Below, piece after piece: positions 1 through 4,443 of a DNA stretch of 5,942 bases (position 1 is the stretch's first letter; each line of letters opens with the position of its first letter). Origin of the DNA: Verrucomicrobiota bacterium. GTDB taxonomy: Bacteria > Verrucomicrobiota > Verrucomicrobiia > Limisphaerales > JAFMIX01. The stretch covers positions 1 to 5,942 of the forward strand of contig JAPLTZ010000293.1 in NCBI GenBank assembly GCA_026397895.1. Reading direction: 5' to 3'. Position numbers and translations under genes: made by a program. Below the pieces are notes generated by a model, which did not search any database, had not been told where the DNA came from, and saw only the letters and a list, made by a program, of their open reading frames with translations.

Positions 1-118
1 CGGGCCGAGCGGCGAGGTGCGCCATGATGCGCTTTTCGAAGGCGTAGGGGACGTGGTCGCTCGGCGTGTTGCGGCGGGCGGCGGCGAGCAGTTTTTGGTT
101 GAGTTCGTTCAGGTTCAT
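1..118 (-). CDS. Probable sigma-factor partner (anti-sigma-like) protein, N-terminal fragment
   Basis: Only the first 39 codons are inside the window; the gene continues past the left edge. The visible protein begins MNLNELNQKLLAAARR and continues through NTPSDHVPYAFEKRIMAHLA. It is an amphipathic, charged N-terminus with no signal peptide or membrane segment so far. It lies 40 bp downstream of the ECF sigma gene in the same orientation, the usual place for a cognate anti-sigma factor or sigma-operon partner. I recall similar short N-termini after sigma genes in Verrucomicrobiota, often followed by a transmembrane helix, but that part is not visible here. The ATG at 118-116 is preceded by GGAG with a 5-nt spacer, which supports the start. 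The anti-sigma role is inference from position; it could equally be an uncharacterised membrane protein of the same operon. Confidence 0.6.
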   Translation of the reverse strand, partial: MNLNELNQKLLAAARRNTPSDHVPYAFEKRIMAHLAARP

Positions 119-123
119 AATCA

Positions 124-127
124 CTCC
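124..127 (-). promoter_or_regulatory. Shine-Dalgarno (GGAG) of the sigma-partner gene
   Basis: On the minus strand GGAG lies 5 nt before the ATG at 118-116. It is one of only two Shine-Dalgarno-like sites I find in front of the nine genes here. It fits translation of a second cistron within an operon, where a leaderless start is not possible. Confidence 0.5.
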
Positions 128-158
128 GAGGGTTTGGACGCACCCCGGCGGGACGCGG

Positions 159-734
159 TTACAGATACTTTTCCTTGGTCATTTTGGCGAGCAGCTTCCG
201 CATTTCAGCACGGGCGCGGAAGGCGCGGACTTTCACCAGCGGCACGGACCAGCCGGTGATTTTGGAAATCTCTTTGACGGAACGGTCTTCGATTTCGAGC
301 AGCGTGATGACGAGGCGGTTGGCGGGGGAAAGCTGTTCCAGCAGGCGGTCAATGAGCAGCTTGGCCCCGGCGGCGTCCTCGCTGGCGCTGTCGGGCGCGG
401 TGACGAAGCGGTCGAGCCAGTCGGTTTCCGGCGCGGTGAGTTCGGTGAAGGTGGTCTCGCGGTTGCGCTGGTGGCCGCGCAGGAAATCGTAGCAGGTGCG
501 GACGGTGAGGCGCATGAGCCAGTGTTCGAAGGGCGCTTCGCCGCGGAAGCTGGCAAGTTTCTGGAAGGATTTCAGCCAGACTTCCTGGACGATGTCCTCG
601 ACCTCGCTGTCGCGGCGGGCGTAACGGCGGGCGGTGGCGAAGACGCGGGGGAGGTATTTTTTGATCAGCGGCTCGAAACTCGCGGCGTCGCCTTTGAGGA
701 CGGCGGCGATGAGTTGGGAGTCGGGTGTTTCCAT
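159..734 (-). CDS. RNA polymerase sigma factor, ECF / sigma-70 family
   Basis: A 191-aa protein of normal ECF size that directs RNA polymerase to a set of promoters. Region 2 spans about residues 20-88. It includes the core-binding and DNA-melting part DSEVEDIVQEVWLKSFQKL (42-60), followed by FRGEAPFEHWLMRLTVRTCYD. A variable acidic linker (about 92-125) leads into region 4 at about 128-182, with LLEQLSPANRLVITLLEIED and the helix-turn-helix SVKEISKITGWSVPLVKVR that contacts the -35 element. No extra C-terminal domain is present. I chose the ATG at 734-732; a TTG one codon upstream would add a single residue. No Shine-Dalgarno is visible, but a promoter-like pair sits so close that the mRNA may be leaderless. 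The gene just downstream is probably its regulator. Family assignment is secure; the target regulon cannot be read from the sequence. Confidence 0.93.
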   Translation of the reverse strand: METPDSQLIAAVLKGDAASFEPLIKKYLPRVFATARRYARRDSEVEDIVQEVWLKSFQKLASFRGEAPFEHWLMRLTVRTCYDFLRGHQRNRETTFTELTAPETDWLDRFVTAPDSASEDAAGAKLLIDRLLEQLSPANRLVITLLEIEDRSVKEISKITGWSVPLVKVRAFRARAEMRKLLAKMTKEKYL

Positions 735-741
735 CAAGGGC

Positions 742-771
742 AGTATGGCTGGGTTGCACGCGCCAAGTCAA
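742..771 (-). promoter_or_regulatory. Candidate promoter of the sigma-factor gene
   Basis: On the minus strand, TTGACT (766-771, five of six consensus bases) and CATACT (742-747, four of six) are separated by 18 bp. Only 7 nt lie between the -10-like box and the ATG at 734, so the predicted transcript would start at or beside the start codon. This looks like a housekeeping-type promoter; I see no clear ECF-type GGAAC box that would show autoregulation. Predicted by eye only. Confidence 0.5.
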
Positions 772-822
772 AGCGGCGGGCGGGAGCAACTTTTCATGGG
801 CGGACTTGGGGCGGGCGGGGGT

Positions 823-1224
823 TTATTTGGGCGCGACCGGATGGGCTGCCGGGGAATTGGTCGGGGCGGTGGCGGGCGGAACGGAGTTGGTTTTCTGGCG
901 CAATTCGTCGAGCTTGGCGCGGAGGCGGGCGCGGCGTTCGGGCAGGGGAATGTGGCTGGTGTCTTCCAGCGGAGTCTCTTTTATGGTGAGGTGGTTCGTG
1001 CCTCCGTGTTCGGCCCGCCAGGCTTCGATGCGGGCGCGGCGTTCCTCGTTGGAGGGTCGGTCGGGGCGGATTTTGGAGCGCTCCTGCTTCGCGGGCTTGT
1101 TGGTTGGCGGGGTTTTCCACGCGACTGACGGCAACGTGGGAAACTGGTTGGTTTCTGCCGCGCGCAACCAAGTTGTTGCCGCCAACAACAGGACGGCGGC
1201 AGTGAATCGGGGGCTGGTGTTCAT
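823..1224 (-). CDS. Small exported Arg/Pro-rich protein of unknown function
   Basis: A 133-aa protein I do not recognise. Residues 1-23 form a Sec-type signal peptide: MNTSPR, a hydrophobic stretch AAVLLLAATTWL, and a cleavage region RAA before E24. There is no lipobox cysteine. The mature part is low-complexity and strongly basic, with prolines and many Arg/Glu, and contains two related helical segments: ERRARIEAWRAEHGGTN (61-77) and ERRARLRAKLDELRQKTN (96-113), 35 residues apart. The tail is Pro/Ala-rich. It is probably a periplasmic or outer-envelope protein. It lies 19 bp downstream of the 84-aa H-box gene and 88 bp upstream of the sigma gene, all co-oriented, so cotranscription is plausible. 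No Shine-Dalgarno precedes the ATG. The signal peptide and reading frame make a real gene likely; the function is unknown. Confidence 0.72.
   Translation of the reverse strand: MNTSPRFTAAVLLLAATTWLRAAETNQFPTLPSVAWKTPPTNKPAKQERSKIRPDRPSNEERRARIEAWRAEHGGTNHLTIKETPLEDTSHIPLPERRARLRAKLDELRQKTNSVPPATAPTNSPAAHPVAPK
925..1044 (-). repeat. In-frame direct repeat inside the exported protein gene
   Basis: The 15-bp sequence GCGGGCGCGGCGTTC occurs exactly at 925-939 and again at 1030-1044. The offset is 105 bp, or 35 codons. The copies encode the ERRAR cores of the two related helical segments, so the repeat is in frame. The flanks are only loosely similar, so this may be an old internal duplication or convergence on a common motif. 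Confidence 0.6.
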
Positions 1225-1243
1225 AAAACGGAAGGGGGCTGGG

Positions 1244-1498
1244 TCACGGTTTGGTGATGCCTAAAAGTTGTTCAAACTGGACGGAGAACTGGCTCATCTT
1301 CTCGGTGATTTTCGGGGGCTGGTCGAGCAGGGTGGCCATCATCTGCTCGGCGGTGTCGGGCTTGTAGCGCACCAGTTCGGCGGAGGCCATGATCAGCAGC
1401 AGGTTGTTGTTGATGTCGTGGCGCAGCGTCGCGAGCTTCGCGTTCAAATCCGCAATCTGCTCGGCGCTCAAGGTGACCGGTTGCTGGGGTAGAGCCAT
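1244..1498 (-). CDS. Stand-alone histidine-phosphotransfer-like (Spo0B/DHp-like) small protein
   Basis: An 84-aa, apparently all-helical cytoplasmic protein with no signal peptide or membrane segment. Residues 10-46 look like one long helix containing LRHDINNNLLLIMASAEL. His27-Asp28 and the following Asn/Leu spacing match the RHDxxNxLxxI H-box of Spo0B, AgrC and CitA/DcuS-type kinases. A short KPD turn (46-48) leads to a second helix at about 48-82, giving the helical-hairpin topology of a kinase dimerisation/phosphotransfer domain. No HATPase (N, G boxes) or receiver domain follows before the stop, so it cannot autophosphorylate alone. A role as phosphotransfer partner, or as a purely structural dimer, is inference. 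The ATG at 1498 is chosen; a GTG two codons upstream is possible. There is no Shine-Dalgarno. A very weak TTGCAC-17-CATCGT pair (1505-1533) would again place the transcript start at the ATG. The gene diverges from rpsU. Confidence 0.72.
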   Translation of the reverse strand: MALPQQPVTLSAEQIADLNAKLATLRHDINNNLLLIMASAELVRYKPDTAEQMMATLLDQPPKITEKMSQFSVQFEQLLGITKP

Positions 1499-1568
1499 GA
1501 ACACACGATGCGCCAATGCCGGCGCGGGTGCAAGCAGGTTTGCAGGCCGGGAACGGTCGTTGCGCCCG

Positions 1569-1608
1569 TTTTTTTGCCGGTTGACACCGTCAATCCGCGA
1601 AATACCCT
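1569..1608 (+). promoter_or_regulatory. rpsU promoter with upstream T-tract
   Basis: A perfect -35 TTGACA (1581-1586) is followed after 16 bp by TACCCT (1603-1608), which keeps the key TA and final T of the -10. Seven T residues at 1569-1575 lie at about -46 to -40 relative to the expected start near 1615, the position of a proximal UP element. This fits a strong promoter for a ribosomal protein gene. The start site is predicted, not measured. Confidence 0.6.
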
Positions 1609-1614
1609 GTCCGT

Positions 1615-1681
1615 TCGACTTCATTGAACCAGTCGGACTTTGTCCGCCGGATTCCGAGTCGCCGAGAGGAAGTGACTTAAT
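1615..1681 (+). promoter_or_regulatory. rpsU 5' leader with small hairpin
   Basis: The predicted untranslated leader is about 67 nt. It holds a perfect 5-bp stem CGGAC/GTCCG with a TTT loop (1634-1646). TCGGA (1633-1637) can alternatively pair with TCCGA (1653-1657), so two mutually exclusive folds are possible. ACTTC at 1618-1622 could also pair with GAAGT inside the ribosome-binding site (1669-1673). Autogenous control by bS21 is conceivable, but these pairings are short and are offered as inference. Confidence 0.35.
1666..1675 (+). promoter_or_regulatory. Extended Shine-Dalgarno of rpsU
   Basis: GAGGAAGTGA matches the full anti-Shine-Dalgarno complement AAGGAGGTGA at 8 of 10 positions and ends 6 nt before the TTG start. 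It decides the start of rpsU and is by far the longest such match in front of any gene in this window. Confidence 0.7.
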
Positions 1682-1879
1682 TTGACAGAAATCAAACTGA
1701 AAAAAGGCGAGCCCGTGGAAAAAGCCCTGCGCCGCCTCAAAAAGAAGATTGACCGCGAAGGCACGCTCAAAACCGTGCGCGCCAAGCGGACTTTCGAGAA
1801 GCCCAGTGAACGCAAACGCCGCAAGATGAAAGTGGCGCGTTTCTCGGCCATGCTCAGCGCCCGTTACGCGGACTTGTAA
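1682..1879 (+). CDS. rpsU: 30S ribosomal protein S21 (bS21)
   Basis: A 65-aa, highly basic protein that joins the platform of the small ribosomal subunit near the 3' end of 16S rRNA and helps translation initiation. It matches bS21 along its length: IKLKKGEPVEKALRRLKKK near the N-terminus, then REGTLKTVRAKRTFEKPSE and a basic tail ERKRRKMKVAR ending SARYADL. The length is normal for the short bS21 type. It starts at TTG (1682-1684): an in-frame stop at 1673-1675 excludes anything further upstream, and the next internal start would remove conserved residues. A strong promoter, a structured leader and an extended Shine-Dalgarno precede it, and an intrinsic terminator follows 16 nt after the stop, so it appears to form its own transcription unit. 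The rare start codon combined with a strong ribosome-binding site suggests translational control, which is inferred. Confidence 0.95.
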   Translation: MTEIKLKKGEPVEKALRRLKKKIDREGTLKTVRAKRTFEKPSERKRRKMKVARFSAMLSARYADL

Positions 1880-1895
1880 TCGTTGAAACCGAACA

Positions 1896-1933
1896 GCCGG
1901 GCGCGGCGAGCTTTCGCGGCGCCCGGCATTTTT
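1896..1933 (+). terminator. Intrinsic terminator of rpsU
   Basis: A perfect 9-bp GC stem, GCCGGGCGC (1896-1904) with GCGCCCGGC (1919-1927), encloses a G-G mismatch and a further 4-bp stem GCGA/TCGC with a GCTT loop. ATTTTT follows at 1928-1933. It fills most of the 54-bp gap, and its T-tract abuts the ATG of the next gene at 1934. It probably ends rpsU mRNA, and partial read-through may feed the downstream gene. Confidence 0.85.
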
Positions 1934-2848
1934 ATGTATTCCCTCTCCACCTGCTGGAACTCCCACCGTCACACCGACGGGCGCGACATGCTGCGCGAAA
2001 TCCGCGACCTCGGCTTCGCCTACGCCGAGCTCTCCCACGGCACCCGCATCAGCCTCCTCCCCGGCATCCTTGAAGCCTACGAGGCCGGCGAGATGAAATT
2101 CTCCAGCCTCCACAACTTCTGCCCCCTGCCCATGGGCGTCAACTTCGCCGCCCCCAACCTCTACAAATTCTCCGCCGACCGCGAACGCGAACGGGAACTC
2201 GCCGTCCGCTACACCCTCAAGACCCTCGAATTCGCCGCCCGCGTCCAAGCCCCCGTCGTCGTCCTCCACCTCGGCAGCATCGAGATGCGCGACTACACCG
2301 ACCGCCTCGTCGAGATGCTCGGCCGCAACGAAGGCGAATCCCCCAAATACGAAGCCCTCTGCGACGAACTCATTGAAAAACGCGAGCGCCGCAAACCCAA
2401 AGCCGCCGCCCACATGTATGAGACGCTCCGCAAAATCCTGCCCGAAGCCGAGCGCCGCAGCCTCAAGCTCGGCTGTGAAAACCGCGAAGCCCTCGAGGAA
2501 ATCCCCCTCGAAGAAGACTTCCCCCACCTCTTCCGCGACCTGCCCAGCCCCGCGCTCGGCTACTGGCACGACACCGGCCACGCGCAAATCAAAGACAACC
2601 TCGGCTTCATTGACCACGCCGTCCACCTCGAAACCCTGCGCGAAAAACTCATCGGCTTCCACATCCACGACGTGCAATTCCCCGGCCGCGACCACTGCGC
2701 ACCCGGCACCGGCATGATTGACTTTGCCGCGCTCAAACCCTTCGTGAAGCCGGAACACGTCAAAGTCTTCGAGTTCAACCCCAACATGCCCGTCGAAGAA
2801 CTCAAGGCCGGCGTCGCCCACATCAAAAAAATCTGGGGCGAAAATTAA
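1934..2848 (+). CDS. Xylose isomerase-like TIM-barrel protein (sugar phosphate isomerase/epimerase family)
   Basis: A 304-aa cytoplasmic protein of the AP-endonuclease-2 / xylose-isomerase-like TIM-barrel superfamily, whose members are metal-dependent isomerases, epimerases or endonucleases. Likely metal and active-site positions are H112 in VVLHLGS, E182 in LGCENREA, D213 and H216 in YWHDTGHAQ, H243/H245/D246 in GFHIHDV, the loop CAPGTGMIDF (255-264) and E280 in VFEFNP. This set is typical of the sugar isomerase/epimerase branch and suggests an active enzyme; the substrate cannot be told. An unusual insertion rich in Glu/Arg/Lys (about 131-160) sits before the EN motif. The ATG at 1934 is chosen because MYSLSTCWNS begins the first barrel strand. 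An in-frame TTG at 1883 would translate through the terminator hairpin and is rejected. There is no Shine-Dalgarno. Codons are strongly C-ending. Expression may depend on read-through from rpsU. Confidence 0.88.
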   Translation: MYSLSTCWNSHRHTDGRDMLREIRDLGFAYAELSHGTRISLLPGILEAYEAGEMKFSSLHNFCPLPMGVNFAAPNLYKFSADRERERELAVRYTLKTLEFAARVQAPVVVLHLGSIEMRDYTDRLVEMLGRNEGESPKYEALCDELIEKRERRKPKAAAHMYETLRKILPEAERRSLKLGCENREALEEIPLEEDFPHLFRDLPSPALGYWHDTGHAQIKDNLGFIDHAVHLETLREKLIGFHIHDVQFPGRDHCAPGTGMIDFAALKPFVKPEHVKVFEFNPNMPVEELKAGVAHIKKIWGEN

Positions 2849-2850
2849 GC

Positions 2851-2912
2851 CGCAGATTGGACGCCGATTCTGCTTCCCAATCCGTGTTTCATCCGTGTTC
2901 AATCAGTGGCTG
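2851..2912 (+). repeat. 11-bp-periodic intergenic repeat element
   Basis: The gap before cca is built from short units with an exact 11-bp period. There are two units in one sense, CGCAGATTGGA (2851-2861) and CGCCGATTCTG (2862-2872), then a 7-bp centre. Three units of the opposite sense follow: ATCCGTGTTTC (2880-2890), ATCCGTGTTCA (2891-2901) and ATCAGTGGCTG (2902-2912). The halves are roughly inverted copies, since ATCCGTG reverse-complements to CACGGAT. I recall similar CACGGAT-type strings as dispersed intergenic repeats in Planctomycetota and Verrucomicrobiota; copy number here is unknown. The element ends one base before the cca start. Confidence 0.6.
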
Positions 2913-2913
2913 A

Positions 2914-4218
2914 ATGATGCGCGCCACCGCCACCGCCATTGTCCGCACCTTGCAGGACGCCGGCTTCGCCGCGTTCTTCGTCGGCGGCTGCGTGCGCGAC
3001 ACCCTCCTCGGCCGCGCGCCCGGCGATTTCGACATCGCCACCAACGCGCTGCCTGACGAGGTCGAGAAACTTTTCCGCCGCACCGTCGCTGTCGGCCGCC
3101 AGTTCGGCGTCATGGTTGTCGTCGAAGGCGGGCAGCAATTCCAAGTCGCCACCTTCCGCGCCGAATCCGACTACGCCGACGGCCGCCATCCCAGCACCGT
3201 CGCATTTGGCGACCCTCGCGCCGACGCGAACCGCCGCGACTTCACCGTGAACGGGCTTTTCTTCGACCCTGTCGCCGGCGAACTCCACGACTGGGTCGGC
3301 GGCGAAACCGACCTGCGCGCCAAAATCATCCGCACCATCGGCGTGGCGGAGGAACGCTTTGGCGAAGATCATCTGCGGATGCTCCGCGCCGTGCGGTTCG
3401 CCGCGCAGCTCGGCTTTGAGATCGAGCCGGAAACTTTCGCCGCCGTCAAAACGCTCGCGCCCAAAATCCAAACCATCAGCGCCGAGCGCATCCGCGACGA
3501 ACTCATCAAACTGTTTGCGCCGCCGCACGCCGCGCGCGGCCTCGTTTTGCTGCACGAAAGCGGCCTGCTCGCCGAAGTCCTGCCCGAAATCGCCGCCACC
3601 GTGACGTGCGAGCAATCGCCCGATCACCATCCCGAAGGCAGCGTCTTCAACCACATCCGCCTCATGCTGGAAAACCTGCCGCCCACCGCGTCACCGGCGC
3701 TCGCGTGGGCGGTGTTGCTGCACGATGTCGCCAAGCCGCTCACCGCCGAACGCGACGCCGCAACCGGCGCGATCCATTTCTACGGCCACGAAAAAATCGG
3801 CGCGGACCTGGCGGAGAAAATTCTCACGCGCCTGCGGTTTCCGAACAAACAGATCGAGGAAATCGTCACTGCGGTTCGCTTTCACATGCAGTTCAAGGAC
3901 GCGCCGCAAATGCGCAAGGTGCTGCTGCGCGAGACGTTCCCGCTCGAACTCGCCCTGCACCGGCTCGATTGCCTCGGCTCGCACGCGCGGTTGGACATCC
4001 ACGACTTCCTCGTCGCCCAGGCCGCCGAGCTGGCCGCGCAGCCGCAACTCCGCCCGCCGTTGCTGACCGGCGCGGACTTGCTCGCGCTCGGCGCGAAGCC
4101 CGGCCCGGCGCTCGGCGCGTTGCTCGCCGAATTGCGCGAGCAGCAGCTCGCCGACGAGCTGACCACCGCCGAGGCCGCGCGTGATTGGGCGCGGCGCAAA
4201 CTTGCCGGCGGTTCTTGA
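2914..4218 (+). CDS. cca: CCA tRNA nucleotidyltransferase (class II) with HD domain
   Basis: A 434-aa enzyme that adds or repairs the 3' CCA end of tRNAs from CTP and ATP without a nucleic acid template, in the cytoplasm. Motif A of the nucleotidyltransferase head is complete: GGCVRDTLLG (24-33) with the metal-binding DFD at 38-40. Motif B is RRDFTVNGL (107-115), followed by DWVGGETDLRAKIIRTIG (126-143). The nucleotide-selecting motif D is EDHLRMLRAVRFAAQLGF (151-168), and ISAERIRDEL (188-197) matches motif E. An HD phosphohydrolase-type domain follows, with HHPEGSVFNH (238-247) and LLHDVAKP (268-275), then a helical tail. A CC-adding, A-adding or poly(A) polymerase specificity cannot be excluded from motifs alone, but one full-length head makes CCA addition most likely. 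Two consecutive ATG codons begin the gene, at 2914 and 2917, without a Shine-Dalgarno. No clear terminator follows the stop. Confidence 0.93.
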   Translation: MMRATATAIVRTLQDAGFAAFFVGGCVRDTLLGRAPGDFDIATNALPDEVEKLFRRTVAVGRQFGVMVVVEGGQQFQVATFRAESDYADGRHPSTVAFGDPRADANRRDFTVNGLFFDPVAGELHDWVGGETDLRAKIIRTIGVAEERFGEDHLRMLRAVRFAAQLGFEIEPETFAAVKTLAPKIQTISAERIRDELIKLFAPPHAARGLVLLHESGLLAEVLPEIAATVTCEQSPDHHPEGSVFNHIRLMLENLPPTASPALAWAVLLHDVAKPLTAERDAATGAIHFYGHEKIGADLAEKILTRLRFPNKQIEEIVTAVRFHMQFKDAPQMRKVLLRETFPLELALHRLDCLGSHARLDIHDFLVAQAAELAAQPQLRPPLLTGADLLALGAKPGPALGALLAELREQQLADELTTAEAARDWARRKLAGGS

Positions 4219-4443
4219 TTTTGACACTTCCTGTCCGGCTTGTGGACAAGGCTGGGCCCGACGATTTCAAATCGCCGCCAGAGATTTCCTGTGCGCCGCC
4301 GTCGGAAAATCTTTCAAATCCCGTGAAAAATCTCCGGTTTGCAAACCTCGCCGCGCTGCTTCCTGCGGGCTGTGAATAACTTGGGTGGGATTTTTTCCAG
4401 CTTTGCCAGAAAAAGGCACGGACTATGCGGCCACGCCTTTCGT
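4219..4443 (+). other. Non-coding stretch with palindromes and DnaA-box-like sites
   Basis: No convincing gene lies in these 225 bp. Three dyads are present: CTTGT-GG-ACAAG (4239-4250), CGATTT-C-AAATCG (4262-4274) and the perfect 12-bp palindrome GGTTTGCAAACC (4336-4347). TGTGAATAA (4371-4379) is the complement of TTATTCACA, a perfect fit to the DnaA-box consensus TTATNCACA; TGTGGACAA (4241-4249) differs at one position. TTGACA at 4221-4226 has no good -10. Near the next gene, TTGCCA (4403-4408) and TATGCG (4424-4429) form a weak promoter pair with a short 15-bp spacer. Most likely this is the regulatory region of the 223-aa gene. Confidence 0.45.

Noticed and set aside
66..989. Plus-strand open frame of 307 codons
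   Set aside because: It lies opposite the clear ECF sigma gene and the exported protein gene and shows no recognisable motif; it is a shadow of GC-rich codon use.
1552..1575. Terminator suggested by AACGG...CCGTT followed by a T-run
   Set aside because: The stem is only 5 bp with a 9-nt loop, and no plus-strand gene ends upstream. The T-run is better explained as an A/T element just before the rpsU -35 box.
1883..1933. In-frame TTG giving a 17-residue N-terminal extension of the TIM-barrel protein
   Set aside because: The extension would be encoded by the rpsU terminator hairpin and adds an Arg/Ala-rich peptide unlike the start of a TIM barrel.
1244..2902. Very long minus-strand open frame of 552 codons
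   Set aside because: Most of it is antisense to the TIM-barrel gene and the rpsU region. Its composition is the Gly/Ala/Val/Glu/Phe-rich pattern produced opposite a C-ending GC-rich gene. Only its last 84 codons form a plausible separate protein, reported on its own.
2899..3654. Minus-strand open frame of 251 codons
   Set aside because: It is antisense to the nucleotidyltransferase and early HD parts of cca, whose motifs are unmistakable; the reverse product has only low-complexity Gly/Ala/Asp/Phe character.
4221..4249. Promoter starting from TTGACA at 4221
   Set aside because: No acceptable -10 box occurs 15-19 bp downstream, and the next start codon is more than 200 bp away.
4219..4443. 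Chromosomal replication origin
   Set aside because: One perfect and one near DnaA box with a few palindromes is too little. There is no dnaA or other origin-linked gene, no clear AT-rich unwinding region and no cluster of boxes.
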